A stretch of 64,000 bases of DNA from Laburnicola sp. R22_1 (Eukaryota > Ascomycota > Dothideomycetes > Pleosporales > Didymosphaeriaceae), in contig JACONQ010000009.1 in NCBI GenBank assembly GCA_014281115.1, forward strand, positions 1,860,001-1,924,000. Direction: 5' to 3'. Made by a program: the position numbers and the translations under genes. Shown here piece by piece: positions 44,217 to 56,115 of this stretch (positions are counted from its first letter, which is position 1; each line of letters begins with the position of its first letter). The notes beneath the pieces are model-generated. The model did not search any database. It saw only the letters and a list, made by a program, of their open reading frames with translations, and was not told where the DNA came from.

Positions 44217-46131
44217 AGCCAAGGGTCCTAGTTTCCGACAGCCCCGTGTTTCCGACACCCTGCAAAGCCCCGCCGCCGTCACCACCCTAGTTACGAATGT
44301 GTTCACAACTTTGTTAAATAAATCTTTAAAAACACAAAATAAACTGCATTTAAAGAGCTTTAATCGCTTTCTTTATCTACACTTAAATCATAGGCAAGAT
44401 ACCGTTGTGTTAGTCGTCGATCCCGTGCCAAACGTCGAACCAATGCCTGCTCCGCTTCCTCCTTAGAGCAACTCTCCTCCACCTCCTGCGTTGGGCTTCT
44501 CGCCTTGCAAACACATTAGGAGGGCTCCTAATTAGTCTAAGAGAGAACCTCTGCAAGACTCGCAAAGCGATTGTTTGAATTAATTGCAACTTTGCGGCGT
44601 TTTAGCAAATTTGCTTGCTTAATATACTCGCGCAAGGAAGCAATCTCATGATCCTTTATAAAGACCTCTATTGCGATACAGTCTAGCGCTGTGGCAGCAA
44701 GCCAAATATATCGTTATGTAGCTAGAGAGCTATTCTTCCTAGAAAATAGCTTTACAATGTCGCCACCGCGTTTTAGCGTCCTAATATCTATAGTAGAAGA
44801 GGGGGGTGTTAACGGCCGTTGGCGCACTACGACCCACCGAGAACCTAAGGGCTTATCCACGCTCTTAGGATACAGCCCTGTCGCCTTCCACCCAGCTCGT
44901 ACGCACTGCTCTCAAAGACCGATTTTACGCGCTTCTGCATAAAATTTAAGAAATCTGGCCTTCCTAACCTTCGTTGCATCTGTCAGAGCTGTATGCTCGC
45001 CAAGGAACCGCTGATACGCTGCCTTTAGACTTAAGAAACAACTAAGATCTAAAGGCTAGAGTATATGTGAAGTATAGGCAGGCAAAAAGAGCAAGTAAAC
45101 ATTATTTAGGTAATATGTAGTTATAAATTTGTCTAAGGTATGACTACTATAACCGTCGACAATAAGCAACCGTGCCTTGGATGAATCGTCAGGCTTAGTC
45201 TAGGGCAAGAACACCTTCTCCAGCTACTTAATAGCAATTTTGTTGCTCGTCCATCTATTTTGCGAGAAGGTAACATGCTAGCTAGGATATTAAGCCAAAA
45301 ACTCCCACTTAAACCACTGCTCCTAGATGCTTTTGGCCTTAAAGATAACAAGGGGGTCTAGAGCGACACCAAGCGCGGAGATACACTCTATTACAGAGGT
45401 CCAAGTACGGGCATTTACTGTCTTAACCAGTACAGAGTTCGGATTTTCCTGCAAGGAGCCAATGACAAGCCCATTAATACCCTGGCCTTCCATAATGCCG
45501 CCCTCGTCGGCGTTGTACCTCCGTCGGGGGGGAATCCAGCTCATAGTCCCGTACAGGTCGAACAAGTGCCTAATATTATCTAGAGTAGCTGCATTTATGC
45601 GTTCCCAGTTAGTCCAGCGGCCTAACTTTGTCTTAATGGCCGGGTGGCGCCGCAAAAAGTGATTAGACCACTTCCTCCCTAGGTTCCTGTGGTCACCCTC
45701 TTACTTAAGCACGCCAGTTGCGATGGCTCGCACTTGCGCATGCGTTGGCGCGTAACTAAGGGCCTCCTACTAGAGAATCCAGTGCTCTAGATGCTCTTCT
45801 TGAACAGTTGTAAGCCGCTGTTTACTGTTGTAAGCGTGTTAGTAAGGTTAGGCACTATTAAAGTGGCCGCGAAGAGTGTTCTGTGGTATCCTATGCTAAG
45901 CAGTAGTAGTGGCTAAAGCAACCCCAGATTCGAGGTCTGCGAGTGCATTTTGGACGTCGCCCTCTGTATATCTAGCCATTAGAAGACAGAAAAAATAATG
46001 CAAAAAGATGAATTGAAATTAATAAAGAATTGAATTTTTAAGAACTTATATTCAGTTGTAGTGCATGATGAGGAGGCGCGGTTGTGGGGCTGTCCGAAAC
46101 ACGGGGGTGTCGGAAACTAGGACCCCTGGCT
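44217..46131 (-). mobile_element. pogo/Fot1-type DNA transposon, 1.9 kb
   Basis: A 1915-bp element bounded by long imperfect inverted repeats and flanked by TA at 44215-44216 and 46132-46133. Left end and reverse-complemented right end share about 45 bp, beginning AGCCA(A/G)GGGTCCTAGTTTCC, and both contain a second TTTC(C/G)GACA submotif a few bases further in. The size, TA target and a CENP-B/DDE_1-type transposase inside fit the Fot1/pogo group common in ascomycetes. The internal gene is heavily mutated. Confidence 0.9.
44390..45979 (-). pseudogene. Decayed pogo/Fot1-type transposase
   Basis: From the ATG at 45979 the minus-strand frame can be followed for most of the element: an N-terminal CENP-B-like HTH, a central part still open at 45655-45323 (RRYNADEGGIMEGQG, RTWTSVIECISALGV), then the DDE_1 region with LIVDGYSSH and VYLLFLPAYTSHIL. 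At least nine in-frame TAG or TAA codons interrupt it, including two directly adjacent ones. Those I checked can be derived from CAG or CAA. The 3' boundary (about 44390) is uncertain. The gene is dead and probably affected by repeat-induced mutation. Confidence 0.82.
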
Positions 46132-46133
46132 TA

Positions 46134-46728
46134 GGTGAATTGCTGACAGTAAAGCTTGGAAAGACGGGGCGCTCATGGCATTCTTGTAAGAATGCCTATT
46201 GCATGCTCCGCCTTGCACTAACTTGAGATGTATGCCGCATCTCCCGACTCTGGACTGCACTGCCTCAATCGAAGAGCTTGCCATGTCGGGCGCCCGGGCA
46301 CCTGGGCAACCTTCCGGGCACGTGTTCTGGTCGTTCCTTCCTCGGTATGGTTGACCATTCCTATTCTGGACTAGCGTTCTACTAGCGGCACGCGTTGCTG
46401 CGTTTGCAAACGACTGGAGAAAAACTTTGTCGACACGCGTCCACGAGCTGTCTTCCTCTGAAGGTAGCCTCTCGAATCGCTCTGGTCGTCTTGCATCTTT
46501 CGAAGTGCGGCTTTGCCAGACGAAGAACTGTTCGGCTCTCTCTCGACTTCATTACACTGGACGTAAGTATACATCACCCTCCCTGGCAACGCACCTTGGG
46601 GTTGTTTTTTGCGCGACAATAGCGAGCTGCGCGGGAAGTTGGAGCTGCACATTTGAGACTTTGGGCACTTTGACGGAGACGGTTGCGAAGTTCATCACCG
46701 CACTCTTTCAACCTACGTTGGTAGAAAC
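46134..46728. promoter_or_regulatory. Upstream region of the repeat-tailed protein gene
   Basis: About 600 bp between the transposon end and the ATG at 46729. Overlapping open frames here have no coding character. It presumably contains the promoter of the next gene. Confidence 0.45.
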
Positions 46729-49078
46729 ATGGATAGCAGTAAGTTTTGCCCAAATGTGGACTCACCTAGCTGTATAATACTTACGTTCTACTCAAAGATC
46801 CAGGAAGCAACTCGCGAGGCGTGAAACGAAACAGGTGGGACTTGGTCGCCGCACCCATATCTACACCGAACCTCAAAAATGCTGAAGACGGAGATCCCCA
46901 AGCAGTGGAACAGAACACAGAACCGGGAAGCGCATCTCCGGACAGAAAGCGCCACTGTCCCGAAGAAGCTATGCCTAACAATCTGACTTGTATGTATCGT
47001 TATATCTAGCAAGATCGAGTTAAAAGTTCCTACCCCTTTTTGCGTTCCTCTTCTAAGGTAACACCTCGTACGAAAAGCCTTTGACTCGGTCTTGTAGTGT
47101 TGTTCAAGCTAACCTGATAGGTGCTACGGGATCTCGGGGGGTACAGCTCGAGGAAGACGTTACGACACATGGTACACTAGACTCAACCAACAAAGTCCCG
47201 ACAGAGCAGGATTTGATTACCAGTCAACGTAACATTAGCCAGAATAGTGACCACGATGCTCCCGGAAAACTATCAGCTAGGCACATTATCGATCAAACAC
47301 GCATAGCCCAGAAACTACAGCTCGCGCCGGGTGCACCCCTTCTCATAATACAAGCCAGCACTGTCATTCCAGTTGAACAGGCAATTACCTGGGACCAGGA
47401 ACCTGAGCTACTTTGTTCCTATAATTGGCAAGGGGTAGAAAACGATAACATCATCATCGTGCCCGGTGGGCCACCAAAATGGACATTCCAGCCACTACCA
47501 TATTATATAGAGCCTGACAAGGGGTACCACGCAAAGGACTATAACTACGTCCGCAACGAGCATGATCCGTACCTACCGTTGTTCAAGGCTTTAGAAGTCA
47601 TGAATCCAGCCTACAATTTCCGGAATGTCGACGTTTTAGCAGACCGAAACAATCTGCGGACTCTGCTTGCATTCGCGCGAGGGAGTACCAAGAACCTGTG
47701 CTTGGATGCGTATCTAATACATGACACGTTGGTCCTCGCCCGAAACCCAGAGGACGAAGATTTTTGGTCGTTCCAGAGGAGCGGAAGCTACGGAAACAAC
47801 TTCGAAAAACGCTTTACGACCGCCGGAAATGGCATGGCGAAATCGACGAACCACTACAGGGTGATTCGTTATCAAATGGGCCCTTTGAACGTCGTCTGTA
47901 GATTTGAGGCAGACGCATATTATGAGGACGCCACCGAAGGGCGTGGTTCGACTAAAGCAATGGCTGCCACTACCGGTACCGTGTTAGGCGATCGACCAAA
48001 ACCAAAATTCAATTTTAAGGCGGCACTGAAAGTGCAAACGCATGGGCAGATCGTTCCAAGCTCCAAAATTGCAGAACTCAAATCGCATGCCTATAAACCG
48101 AAGGACACTTCCGGGCCCCGATGTTCGGACCAACTTTGGTTCGGACGCACTCCCCATTTGATCTCTGGGATCTACCAAAAAGATCCGAATGCAAAAGATC
48201 CGAATGACGCAATGGGGGTATTTTTTCGGACTAAGTACACGGATGGGAAGGAGAAGACGACAAATTGGGAGCACCAGAATCAAGAAAGCCTCCGCAAGCT
48301 AGTCAGTCTGCTTATGCAGATAAGGTCCGAACTCCGCAAGCAGGTAGGGCCTCCGCTAGGGCCTCAACAAGCGGTCACCCTGACGGTCACCGAAAAGGGC
48401 CCATTACTCGTAAAGGAAATGGTCAACAGACACCTCATCATAAATCTGGAATTGAAGAATAGGCACTGGGAACAACCAAGCAGCGCACCTCGTGGCAGTG
48501 CGGCTCAACCTCAGATGGGTGGTGACGACCAACCCAACATTGAACAAGCGTCTTCTAGCGGAACTGTGCATTTCCCTCCCCAACAGAATCCCTACGGATA
48601 CGGGGGACACTTTCAACAAGACCAATCAGTCTCTGCGCAAGGAGCTGGCAGCCCGTATCAACTTCAGATGGGTGGCTACGGCCAACCCATTTTCCAGCAA
48701 CAGTATCCTTACGAATATGGAGGATATGTTTACCCATATGCACCAGCAGCTGTGCCAGGAGCATTGAATGGATATCCACCTCCGAATGGTGGCTACGGCC
48801 AACCCAACTATCAGCAACCGTCCTCTAGCACGTATGGAGGTTACCCGATTCACCATCAACCTGGCGCGTACGGAGGATACCCATATTTTCCAGGGAATGT
48901 GTCAGGAGGCTGGAACGGAAATCAACATTCAACGGGTGGCTACAATCTTCAGCAACCCAGTGGGTATGGAGGTCATTACACTCAACAGCCGCAGCAACCT
49001 AGCCCACAGAATCCTCAACCCCCAGCAGACGATGTTCGTGGAGGTGAGAACAGTGGTCGAGGTAGGGGATCTGCCTAG
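46729..49078 (+). CDS. Fungal-specific conserved protein with Gly/Gln/Tyr repeat tail
   Basis: Three exons: 46729-46738 (only 10 nt of coding), 46798-46989, 47058-49078; 740 residues. The small first exon gives MDSN, followed by GSNSRGVKRNRWDL. The middle (about residues 150-460) has blocks such as SYNWQGVEND, IIVPGGPPKWT, VCRFEADAYYED and LWFGRTPHLISGIY. I associate these with a large fungal family that databases often label, without good reason, geranylgeranyl pyrophosphate synthetase. I see no DDxxD prenyl-diphosphate motifs, so that label should not be trusted. The last 180 residues are low complexity, with repeated GGYGQP and YGGYP units and a final RGRGSA, like an RNA-binding prion-like tail. 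A nuclear or RNA-related role is a guess. Confidence 0.72.
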
Positions 49079-49682
49079 CAACTACGTCTGTCTCGTGGTA
49101 TTAAAGACCTGACCTGTACCGTTGTTCTCCGGTCCCCCCTGCACGATCAATGATGGCGCGTCTCGTGGCAAGCAAACGTGCAACGTCAGCTGGTTACAAA
49201 CGTAACATAGAGACGTAAATGAAAATCTCTCTCTTTCTCTGTGCCGTTATTCTAGCAGCCTAAATTTCTGGCCGATTACAACGCACTCTGGACTTGCCGA
49301 AGGTCTGTTATCGTTCTGCTCCAGTTCTCGGCCTTGTCATGCCTATCCGAGGGGAACTTGCTTTTTCGGCAGTTGGTAGTTCTTTTTTATTGAACACCAA
49401 GCCGGGTGAGTGTTTGACTACCTATGTAATATACTCATATTACCCATTGTCCTCGCTAAGGAGCACGGCTGCCACCGAAGCGGACACCCACATGCGTCTG
49501 CTATTGCAAATACATAGAGTTTTAATATACTAGTTTCCCAACGCCGGATATAATGAAGTGCAACCGACCGTCTGGAAAACTTATCAAGCAGGCTTCTACA
49601 AAAGATAACTCTCGTCCGCACATGCTTTGTACCTGCGCGATTCTTAACCCATCGTCGCAGTCATTGAATTACGCTCTCGACT
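49079..49682. other. Intergenic region
   Basis: About 600 bp between two same-strand genes. No repeat, RNA gene or credible open frame. Confidence 0.5.
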
Positions 49683-51153
49683 ATGCTCTGGCAAACTATT
49701 ACGTTTGCTGCGCTGCTGGCGCGCGATGCTTCAGCCGTCCCTCAGGCGGGCGTGAATCCGGGGTCTGCAGATTTCCTTCGTTTCGGTTGCTCACAGCTCG
49801 TCGTTGAGCGGACAGATCCTCTCGTCAATCCGGGAATGCTTCCTTCGCCCCACCTACATCAGATTGTGGGCGGAAACAGCTTCAATGTCACTGTAGGAGA
49901 ACTTGCTCACAGTTTCGTCTAGTACGTTGGTAGCAGTAACTGACGCAAGAAGATGGACCCCGAGGTTATTGACCCACCGACGACGTCGTCTTGTACGTCT
50001 TGTATTTACACGGAGGATACGAGTAATTATTGGGTATGTTGGTATCGCGGGAGTTGGTTGTTTTATTGACGCTGTTGCAGACTGCCTCCATATACTTTCG
50101 ATCGCCAGAGAATGGTTAGTTCGTGTGACTCCCATAGGCAGAGCGAATCTTCTCGCCTAGCTGAAGCCTACATCAGATCCATATCCAGACGTTCTGGAAA
50201 TGTACTGACTTTGTATCCCTACCTTAGGATCGTACACGCGCATACCGCAGATGGCAAACGGGCGGTTGAACGGAACCCTTCTCGAGCAAGATGGAGGCTT
50301 AACCATATATTACATGCGTCCCTTCTTCGGCAGGAAGACGATGAAAATGACAGCCATGGCACCGGTGAATACAACTTGAAGTCGTCACTCGTCTCAGCTG
50401 ACATGTGTGCAGGGCTTCCGCATGCTCGCTGGAGACCCCGGTCTCAGGTCCAAAAGCAATAAATATCCAGGCATCTGCCACCGTTGCCTCTCGGAAGCCG
50501 ACCGCATCGAGGGCGGTGCCGGCGCGCCATGCGATTCGAACGACACGGCCGAATTCCCAAACAAGCCCTGCCCAGGCGGTATCCGCGCAACGGTCATCTT
50601 CCCCTCCTGTTGGAACGGAGAACTTGATTCGCCTGATCACCAGAGTCATGTTGCGTATGCGCCCGGCAATAGCGCGCTTGCAGGTGACAAGTGCCCTTCG
50701 ACGCATCCCATGAGGATCCCCCAGGTAATGTACGAGATCATGTACGATACATCTGGCCGGTTTGCGGACCCGAAATACTACCAGAACGGCAAGCAACCTC
50801 TTGTGTATAGCTTTGGTGATACGTAAGTTACATTGTGTCTACTTCCGCGCCCGTCTCTGACCAAGACGTAGCACTGGATACGGGGCGCACGGCGACTATC
50901 TCTTCGGATGGAAGGACGACTCACTCCAGCGTGCGATGGACAATCTGGGCAAGGGATGCGCGAGTGAAGACTGTACGCAGATTTTGACGATTCAATCTGG
51001 GAAGGATGCTATCGCTTGCACGAAGGCGCAACAAGCTAAAGAGGATATCGGCTCTGATACGTGTATGTGAAATCGGCTGAGCTGCTGTGATGTGTGTTGC
51101 TAACTTGCGCTTCAGGGCTTCAGGAGATTCCGGGGGGTTTTCAAGTCGCATGA
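49683..51153 (+). CDS. Secreted DUF1996-domain protein
   Basis: Seven exons: 49683-49892, 49953-50033, 50081-50114, 50228-50364, 50413-50822, 50872-51062, 51116-51153; 366 residues. A signal peptide (LWQTITFAALLARDASA) is followed by the DUF1996 domain, recognisable from FLRFGCSQLVVERTDPLVNPG, the HQIVGGNSFN motif, the CTSC pair, RIPQMANGRL, YYMRPFFG, NKYPGICHRC, CPGGIRATVIFPSCWNG, HQSHVAY, GDYLFGWKDD and CASEDC. Cys residues are numerous and likely paired outside the cell. Every intron is in frame and most have GTAAGT/GTATGT donors. The domain is common in fungal secretomes; its function is unknown. Confidence 0.88.
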
Positions 51154-52262
51154 ATAGAACGCGTGACTGGAAGAGAGCGATTTGCAATGTTGAGGACTGG
51201 AAGCAAGAAGGAGAAGTACGCATATTGCGGTTAGGTAGAGGCGTATCGAGTGTGAAGGGGCATGTTGAAGGATAGCTGCTCAGGGAAGATGTGTTGTTAT
51301 CCTGTGAGTGGAGCCTTCCGGCTAAATCAATAGACCCACCATGTTACATAAGCAACGCGTTATCCCATTCCAACGCCAGCGTTCGGAATATTGACGAAAC
51401 CTCTCTTCTCTGCTTAAACAAGGTCTATCAAGCCCCTTTTCTGATCGAAGGCGCTTTCACGCATGCGCACACGCTGCATTGCGACGAGGCGGCACGTGCG
51501 ACCTGGATTGCTGTGTACGTCGACTCACATATCGCCCGATAAATTGGGTCCCGCCCTATACGGGCCTCCTCACCGGCAGGCAGATAGCCTACAAGCCAGA
51601 TGCTCTCCCCTTTATGTTTGTTTTCCAAATCGACGGATGACGTGACAATCTCGCATGGCATGTCGCAGAACGCGGTGTTTGGGCAGAGTCTCCTTGTTCG
51701 GTTCCTATTCAGAGCTCTATTCAGAACCCCAAACAGAAACCAACAAAGCGCCAACTTTCCCAACAGACAAGATGTAACCAACACTGGAATGCATCGACCC
51801 CCGCAACTCTCCTAGACTCATTTCTGCTTTAGGCCATCTAGGAATGCGCTTCGATATGATGCATTAGGTTGGGGATACTTCTCTTTTGATCTACTTTCTT
51901 TTAGAAAAAATTGTCCCCGCTCAATAGCCCGCCGCAAAACGCTATTAATATGTCGTAAATTTGGCCAGAGCCTAGAGGGCTACTTCTTTCCTCCCCTGTT
52001 CGGAGAATAATGGCGCATCAGGTTCTGAATACAATGCACAGACTCCAGGGCGGTTATTCGTAAGTCCTTCCTGGTAAAACACGTAATGCAGGGACCAACT
52101 GGTGTCTCGCTGAATCTCTCTGCCACATTCCTCCCGTGTCTGGATCTGTGACAGTGACGCCGTCTAAGTGCTTGCAGACTTCCAGCAGATCGACACTCAG
52201 GTGTTCCTACATTTTCTCATAAGCTCATATCTCTGTCAACGAGCCTTCCCATAATCTTCAAC
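51154..52262. other. 1.1-kb intergenic region
   Basis: It lies between two genes for secreted proteins. Short open frames on both strands show no domain. No tandem repeat or transposon end found. Confidence 0.45.
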
Positions 52263-54468
52263 ATGGATGCATTTCTTCTCCTAGTCGGCTTCCTAGCCCA
52301 GCTGTCCAGCACTCAATGGATTGTCAAGCAGTCTGAGATCATTCCTGGGGCCAGACTATCGTACAGAAAGGTAAGCTCTTGATTATCTTGAGCAGATCTT
52401 TCCAGATTAATGAATCGTCCCCAGACTACCGTATGCAACGCTTCCGTCAATATACCATCTTGTACGTAAATTTTGGATATTCACAGCGAATATCTTCCTC
52501 AAACCCGCGAGGAAACTCTCCCCTTTAATTAGGTATCCCCGCAACTTTAGACTTCGCTGATTGTGTCCCGTAACCTCTAGATAGCGGCTACGTTCGCTTG
52601 ACTAGCTCCGCCACGCCTGACTTGCAAGGCTCGGTACCCTACAACACTTCCACTTTCTTCTGGTTCTTCCCCGCACGGAAAAGCGCTGGCTCGAATCTCG
52701 CGCTTTATCTAGCTGGGGGTCCGGGCGAAGCTTCCACCTTTACAGCGCTGACGGAAAATGGCCCCTGCATTGCACAAAAGGACGGGAACTCTGTTAAACC
52801 AAATCAATGGTCGCTCAACGAGAATGCTCATTTGTTGTATGTCGACCAGCCGAACCAGGTAGGATTCAGCTATGATCAGATCATCGACGGAGTCTTCGAT
52901 GTCATGGAGGGTCTCGGTTCCGGACGCGTGTTCCCTGGGGCAGGAGAGCAGACCAGCTCAACGAGGATTAAGGGCAAGTTCCCCACTCAGCTACCAGAGA
53001 CCACAGCCAGCACATCAACGATGGCGGCGAAGAATATGTGGTATTTCTTGCAAGTCTTCTTTGCTGAGTAAGTTTCATTTTCGCGCTGGAACCCCGAGCA
53101 CCGCTAACATAATCAGGTTTAATGTGCCATATGGCGAGAAGAACAGTGTCAGAATATGGGGCAACTCGGTAGGTTATTTGTCAAAGGCCCGCATGTGGAA
53201 TGATGATACTTACAGAAATCACCAGTATGGTGGCATGTACACCTCTTCCCTAGCCAGTTATATCCTACGCACCAATTATAAACTTCCCCAAGCCGCGGGT
53301 ACTACGTATCGACAGATCAAGGTCCCTTCTGTCGGTATAACAAATGGCTGCCTAGATCTGGAGGCTCAAGGCAGTGCATACGCAACCTACCCCTACAACA
53401 ACACCTACGACGATCCGAAGGGCAAACCTCTGCGCCTCTGGTCGAAAGCGAAAGCCGATGAGATTCTCAAGACAGCCAGAGCGCCTGGCGGATGTTTCGA
53501 ACAAATGCGTGCTTGTCGCAAGCGCAAAGCCTCCGATGATCCTACAGACGCAGGCAGGAATGAAGCAGTAAACAAAATATGCGTTCAAGCTACATCGACT
53601 TGCAACATACAGCTGCTGTACCCCTTCTTCGCTACGCAAAACGTGAGTCAATACGACATTCTCTCAAACGTAGCGGATCCCAATCCGCCGATGTGGGCAG
53701 CCAGCTATCTGAATAAGCCTCGTATTAGGGACAATTTGGGCGTGACTGGTGGGCTCAACTATACTCTGTATTCGTACACTGTGCTTAACAATTTCTTCAA
53801 CACGGGCGATCCGTTGCGGAAGGGCAGCGATGACTTGATGTATTTGCTGAACCAAGGCACGCGGGTTGCCATGATCTACGGCGATCGAGATTTCAGATGC
53901 AACTGTAAGTTCACTCTGTTTTTCCTGAGATCCCTTGGGGCAATGCAGTCTTTCTAGAGTACATGGACAAGCTCTTCCCAACAACTCATTCACTCCTAAC
54001 TCCTAACACACACACCCAGGGATCGGCGCCGAAAATCTAACCCTCTCCCTTCCCTGGAAACCATATTCCCGAGGCCGCTTCCCCTCCAGCGGCTACGTCA
54101 ATCTCGAACTCCCCACCTGCTCCAGCCCCACCGCCCTAACCCGCCAACACACCCTCCTATCCTTCACCCGCATTTTCCAAGCCGGACACGCCGTCAGCGT
54201 CTACCAGCCCGAAACCGTGCAAGCCATCTTCAACCGCGTGGTCGCCGACCGCGACGTCGCGACCGGCAGGCTTGCCGGCAAGGATACGGTGACCAAGGGG
54301 AGGCCGGATAGCTGGTACTTGCGAACTAGGATACCTAGTTTTTTGACGACGAATGAGTGTAGTCTGTGGAATATGGGGAGCTCTTGCTCGGCGGATCAGC
54401 AGATGGCGCTTTATGAGGGGGAAGCGAGGGTTGATGCGAATTGGAAGGTTGTCGTGCCGGCGAGTTGA
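52263..54468 (+). CDS. Secreted serine carboxypeptidase (S10 family)
   Basis: Six exons: 52263-52370, 52425-52461, 52581-53067, 53117-53168, 53226-53904, 54020-54468; 603 residues. A signal peptide (DAFLLLVGFLAQLSS) is followed by the S10 features: SYSGYVRL, the oxyanion-hole strand LAGGPGEAS, DQPNQVGFSY, and the nucleophile motif WGNSYGG. Ser228 is the last codon before the fourth intron. The Asp lies in GDRDFRCNW across the fifth intron, and the His in AGHAVSVYQPE (His511). The usual GESYGG is GNSYGG and the usual GGPGCSS is GGPGEAS, within family variation. The fourth intron (57 nt) has no stop and a length divisible by three, so its retention would insert 19 residues into the active site. 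Likely secreted or vacuolar, releasing C-terminal amino acids at acid pH. Confidence 0.86.
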
Positions 54469-56115
54469 GGTTGAGAGGGTGGTTGATGTGAGAGGGAGGG
54501 AGTGGGTTGCAGTTGGTAGATGCGTATAGTGATGTTTGATATACTTTTGGATTTCGTTGCGGTGGTTTAGATGAGTTGAATGCTTAATAACAGTTGCTAG
54601 TTTTGTGAGCTTCAGATGGATTTGCCTAGTTGTTCGATTGGTCTCTTGAGGTTGAATTCAAAGATAATTTGACTGCTGATCCAACTCAAACCTGCTTTCA
54701 ACTCAACTATCGATTCAACTCTAACATGTCTTTGATTGAATTTTTGCTTGAACCCTCAAACCCTTAAATCAATCTTTAATTCAACCACTAATTCAACCCT
54801 TACGTCAACCCTTAATTTAACCACCCATCCAACCACCAAATCAACTGTGAATTTAACCACTAATCCAAATAAAACTCGCCTCCAATTAAACTGTCATTTT
54901 CAACTACTACTAATTAAACCACCAATTCAACTATGCATTCAACTATCTCAGGTATTAAACACCTGTCAATACAAGTAGAACAAGAGCGCCACTCTGCTTT
55001 TTCTTCGCCCACAACACAGCAACCAAAGGATAATAATTTAAGAATTCAACTCTTTAACTTCAACTCCCTTTCAACTCCCCTTTCAACTCCCAATTCAACT
55101 ATTAACTATCTACCCGCATCTCTATACAACTCTTACTTCATCTCTCAATTTGAACTACCAATTCAACTCTCAATTCAACTCTCAATTCAACTCTCAATTC
55201 AACTCTCAATTCAACTCTCAATTCAACTCTTAATTTAGCACTCAATTCAATTACCTATAAATTACCTATAAACCTCTCCCCTTCCAACACCTTACGCTAC
55301 ACCTATACATACACACATGAAAAAAATCGACCCCTCTCTGCCTTCCTATAAAACATCTATACACTTCCTCCCTCACCACCCGCCTGTAGCACCCACTCCC
55401 CACAGACCCCTCATCACATCTCCCCATTTGAATCCCTCCTAAAAACACACCGAAGTTTGAAAACCAAAAACCCCTTTTAACATGTAAGTATAAAATTCAC
55501 ACTATTCTCGCATGTGCATTATACATGTGCATGTGCCTATACTCGCGCATCTCTGTCTGTACCCCCTACCCAAATACAAACTAAAACTAATACCACAGGA
55601 CACAAGACATTGGAAAGACATGAAAACACCATCCTACACCACCCCACCCCACCCTCCAACCAAAAACCCAAAGAGAGAAGAAAAAAAGGAAAGAGAACGA
55701 GCAGCGGTTAAAAGAAGTCCGGGTATCGTGCTTCGAACAAGGTAGCAAGCAAGTAGCAAGCAACGGCAGCAGCAGTAGGGGCATCTTTCCCCCAAACATG
55801 CTCTCCGCCCCCTCCCCCTCCCCTCCCGCCAATTTCGCAATCCACGTTAAACTCCAGCAGTTGCTCCCTACGAAATTTCGCTTCACAGCTTCCACCACCA
55901 TCGACAAATCAGCAATCTCTCCCCTACTTCAATACATCCCGCCTCCAAAAAGTAATATAACGACCCCCGACTGGTTGTTCCGCTGTGCTTGTTTTAGGGT
56001 AATGGTCGAAAACACCAGTCGAGCGATCTAGGCACGCAGAAGGGTAGTTAACAAACCAAGGAAAAGGTCGTGGCGGTGTCGTGACGGTGAAACGAAAAGC
56101 AGAAGAGCCAGCCTT
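54469..56115. other. Low-complexity AT-rich intergenic region
   Basis: About 1.65 kb between the carboxypeptidase and SHO1 stops. From about 54650 to 55260 it is built of degenerate AATTCAAC(T/C)-type units, with a perfect minisatellite core at 55159-55230. The part from 55300 to 56100 is C-rich and unstructured. Open frames here translate the repeat only. Confidence 0.6.
55159..55230. repeat. 12-bp minisatellite, six perfect copies
   Basis: The unit CAATTCAACTCT is repeated six times without change over 72 bp. It is embedded in about 600 bp of imperfect copies with the same AATTCAAC core (about 54650-55260). Such a gradient from perfect centre to decayed edges suggests recent local expansion. 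Confidence 0.93.

Noticed and set aside
47081..49078. Geranylgeranyl pyrophosphate synthase assignment
   Set aside because: Related proteins seem often to carry this name, but no aspartate-rich prenyl-diphosphate motifs or helical core are visible.
55159..55230. CRISPR-like array
   Set aside because: Units are contiguous 12-mers without spacers, and the genome is eukaryotic.
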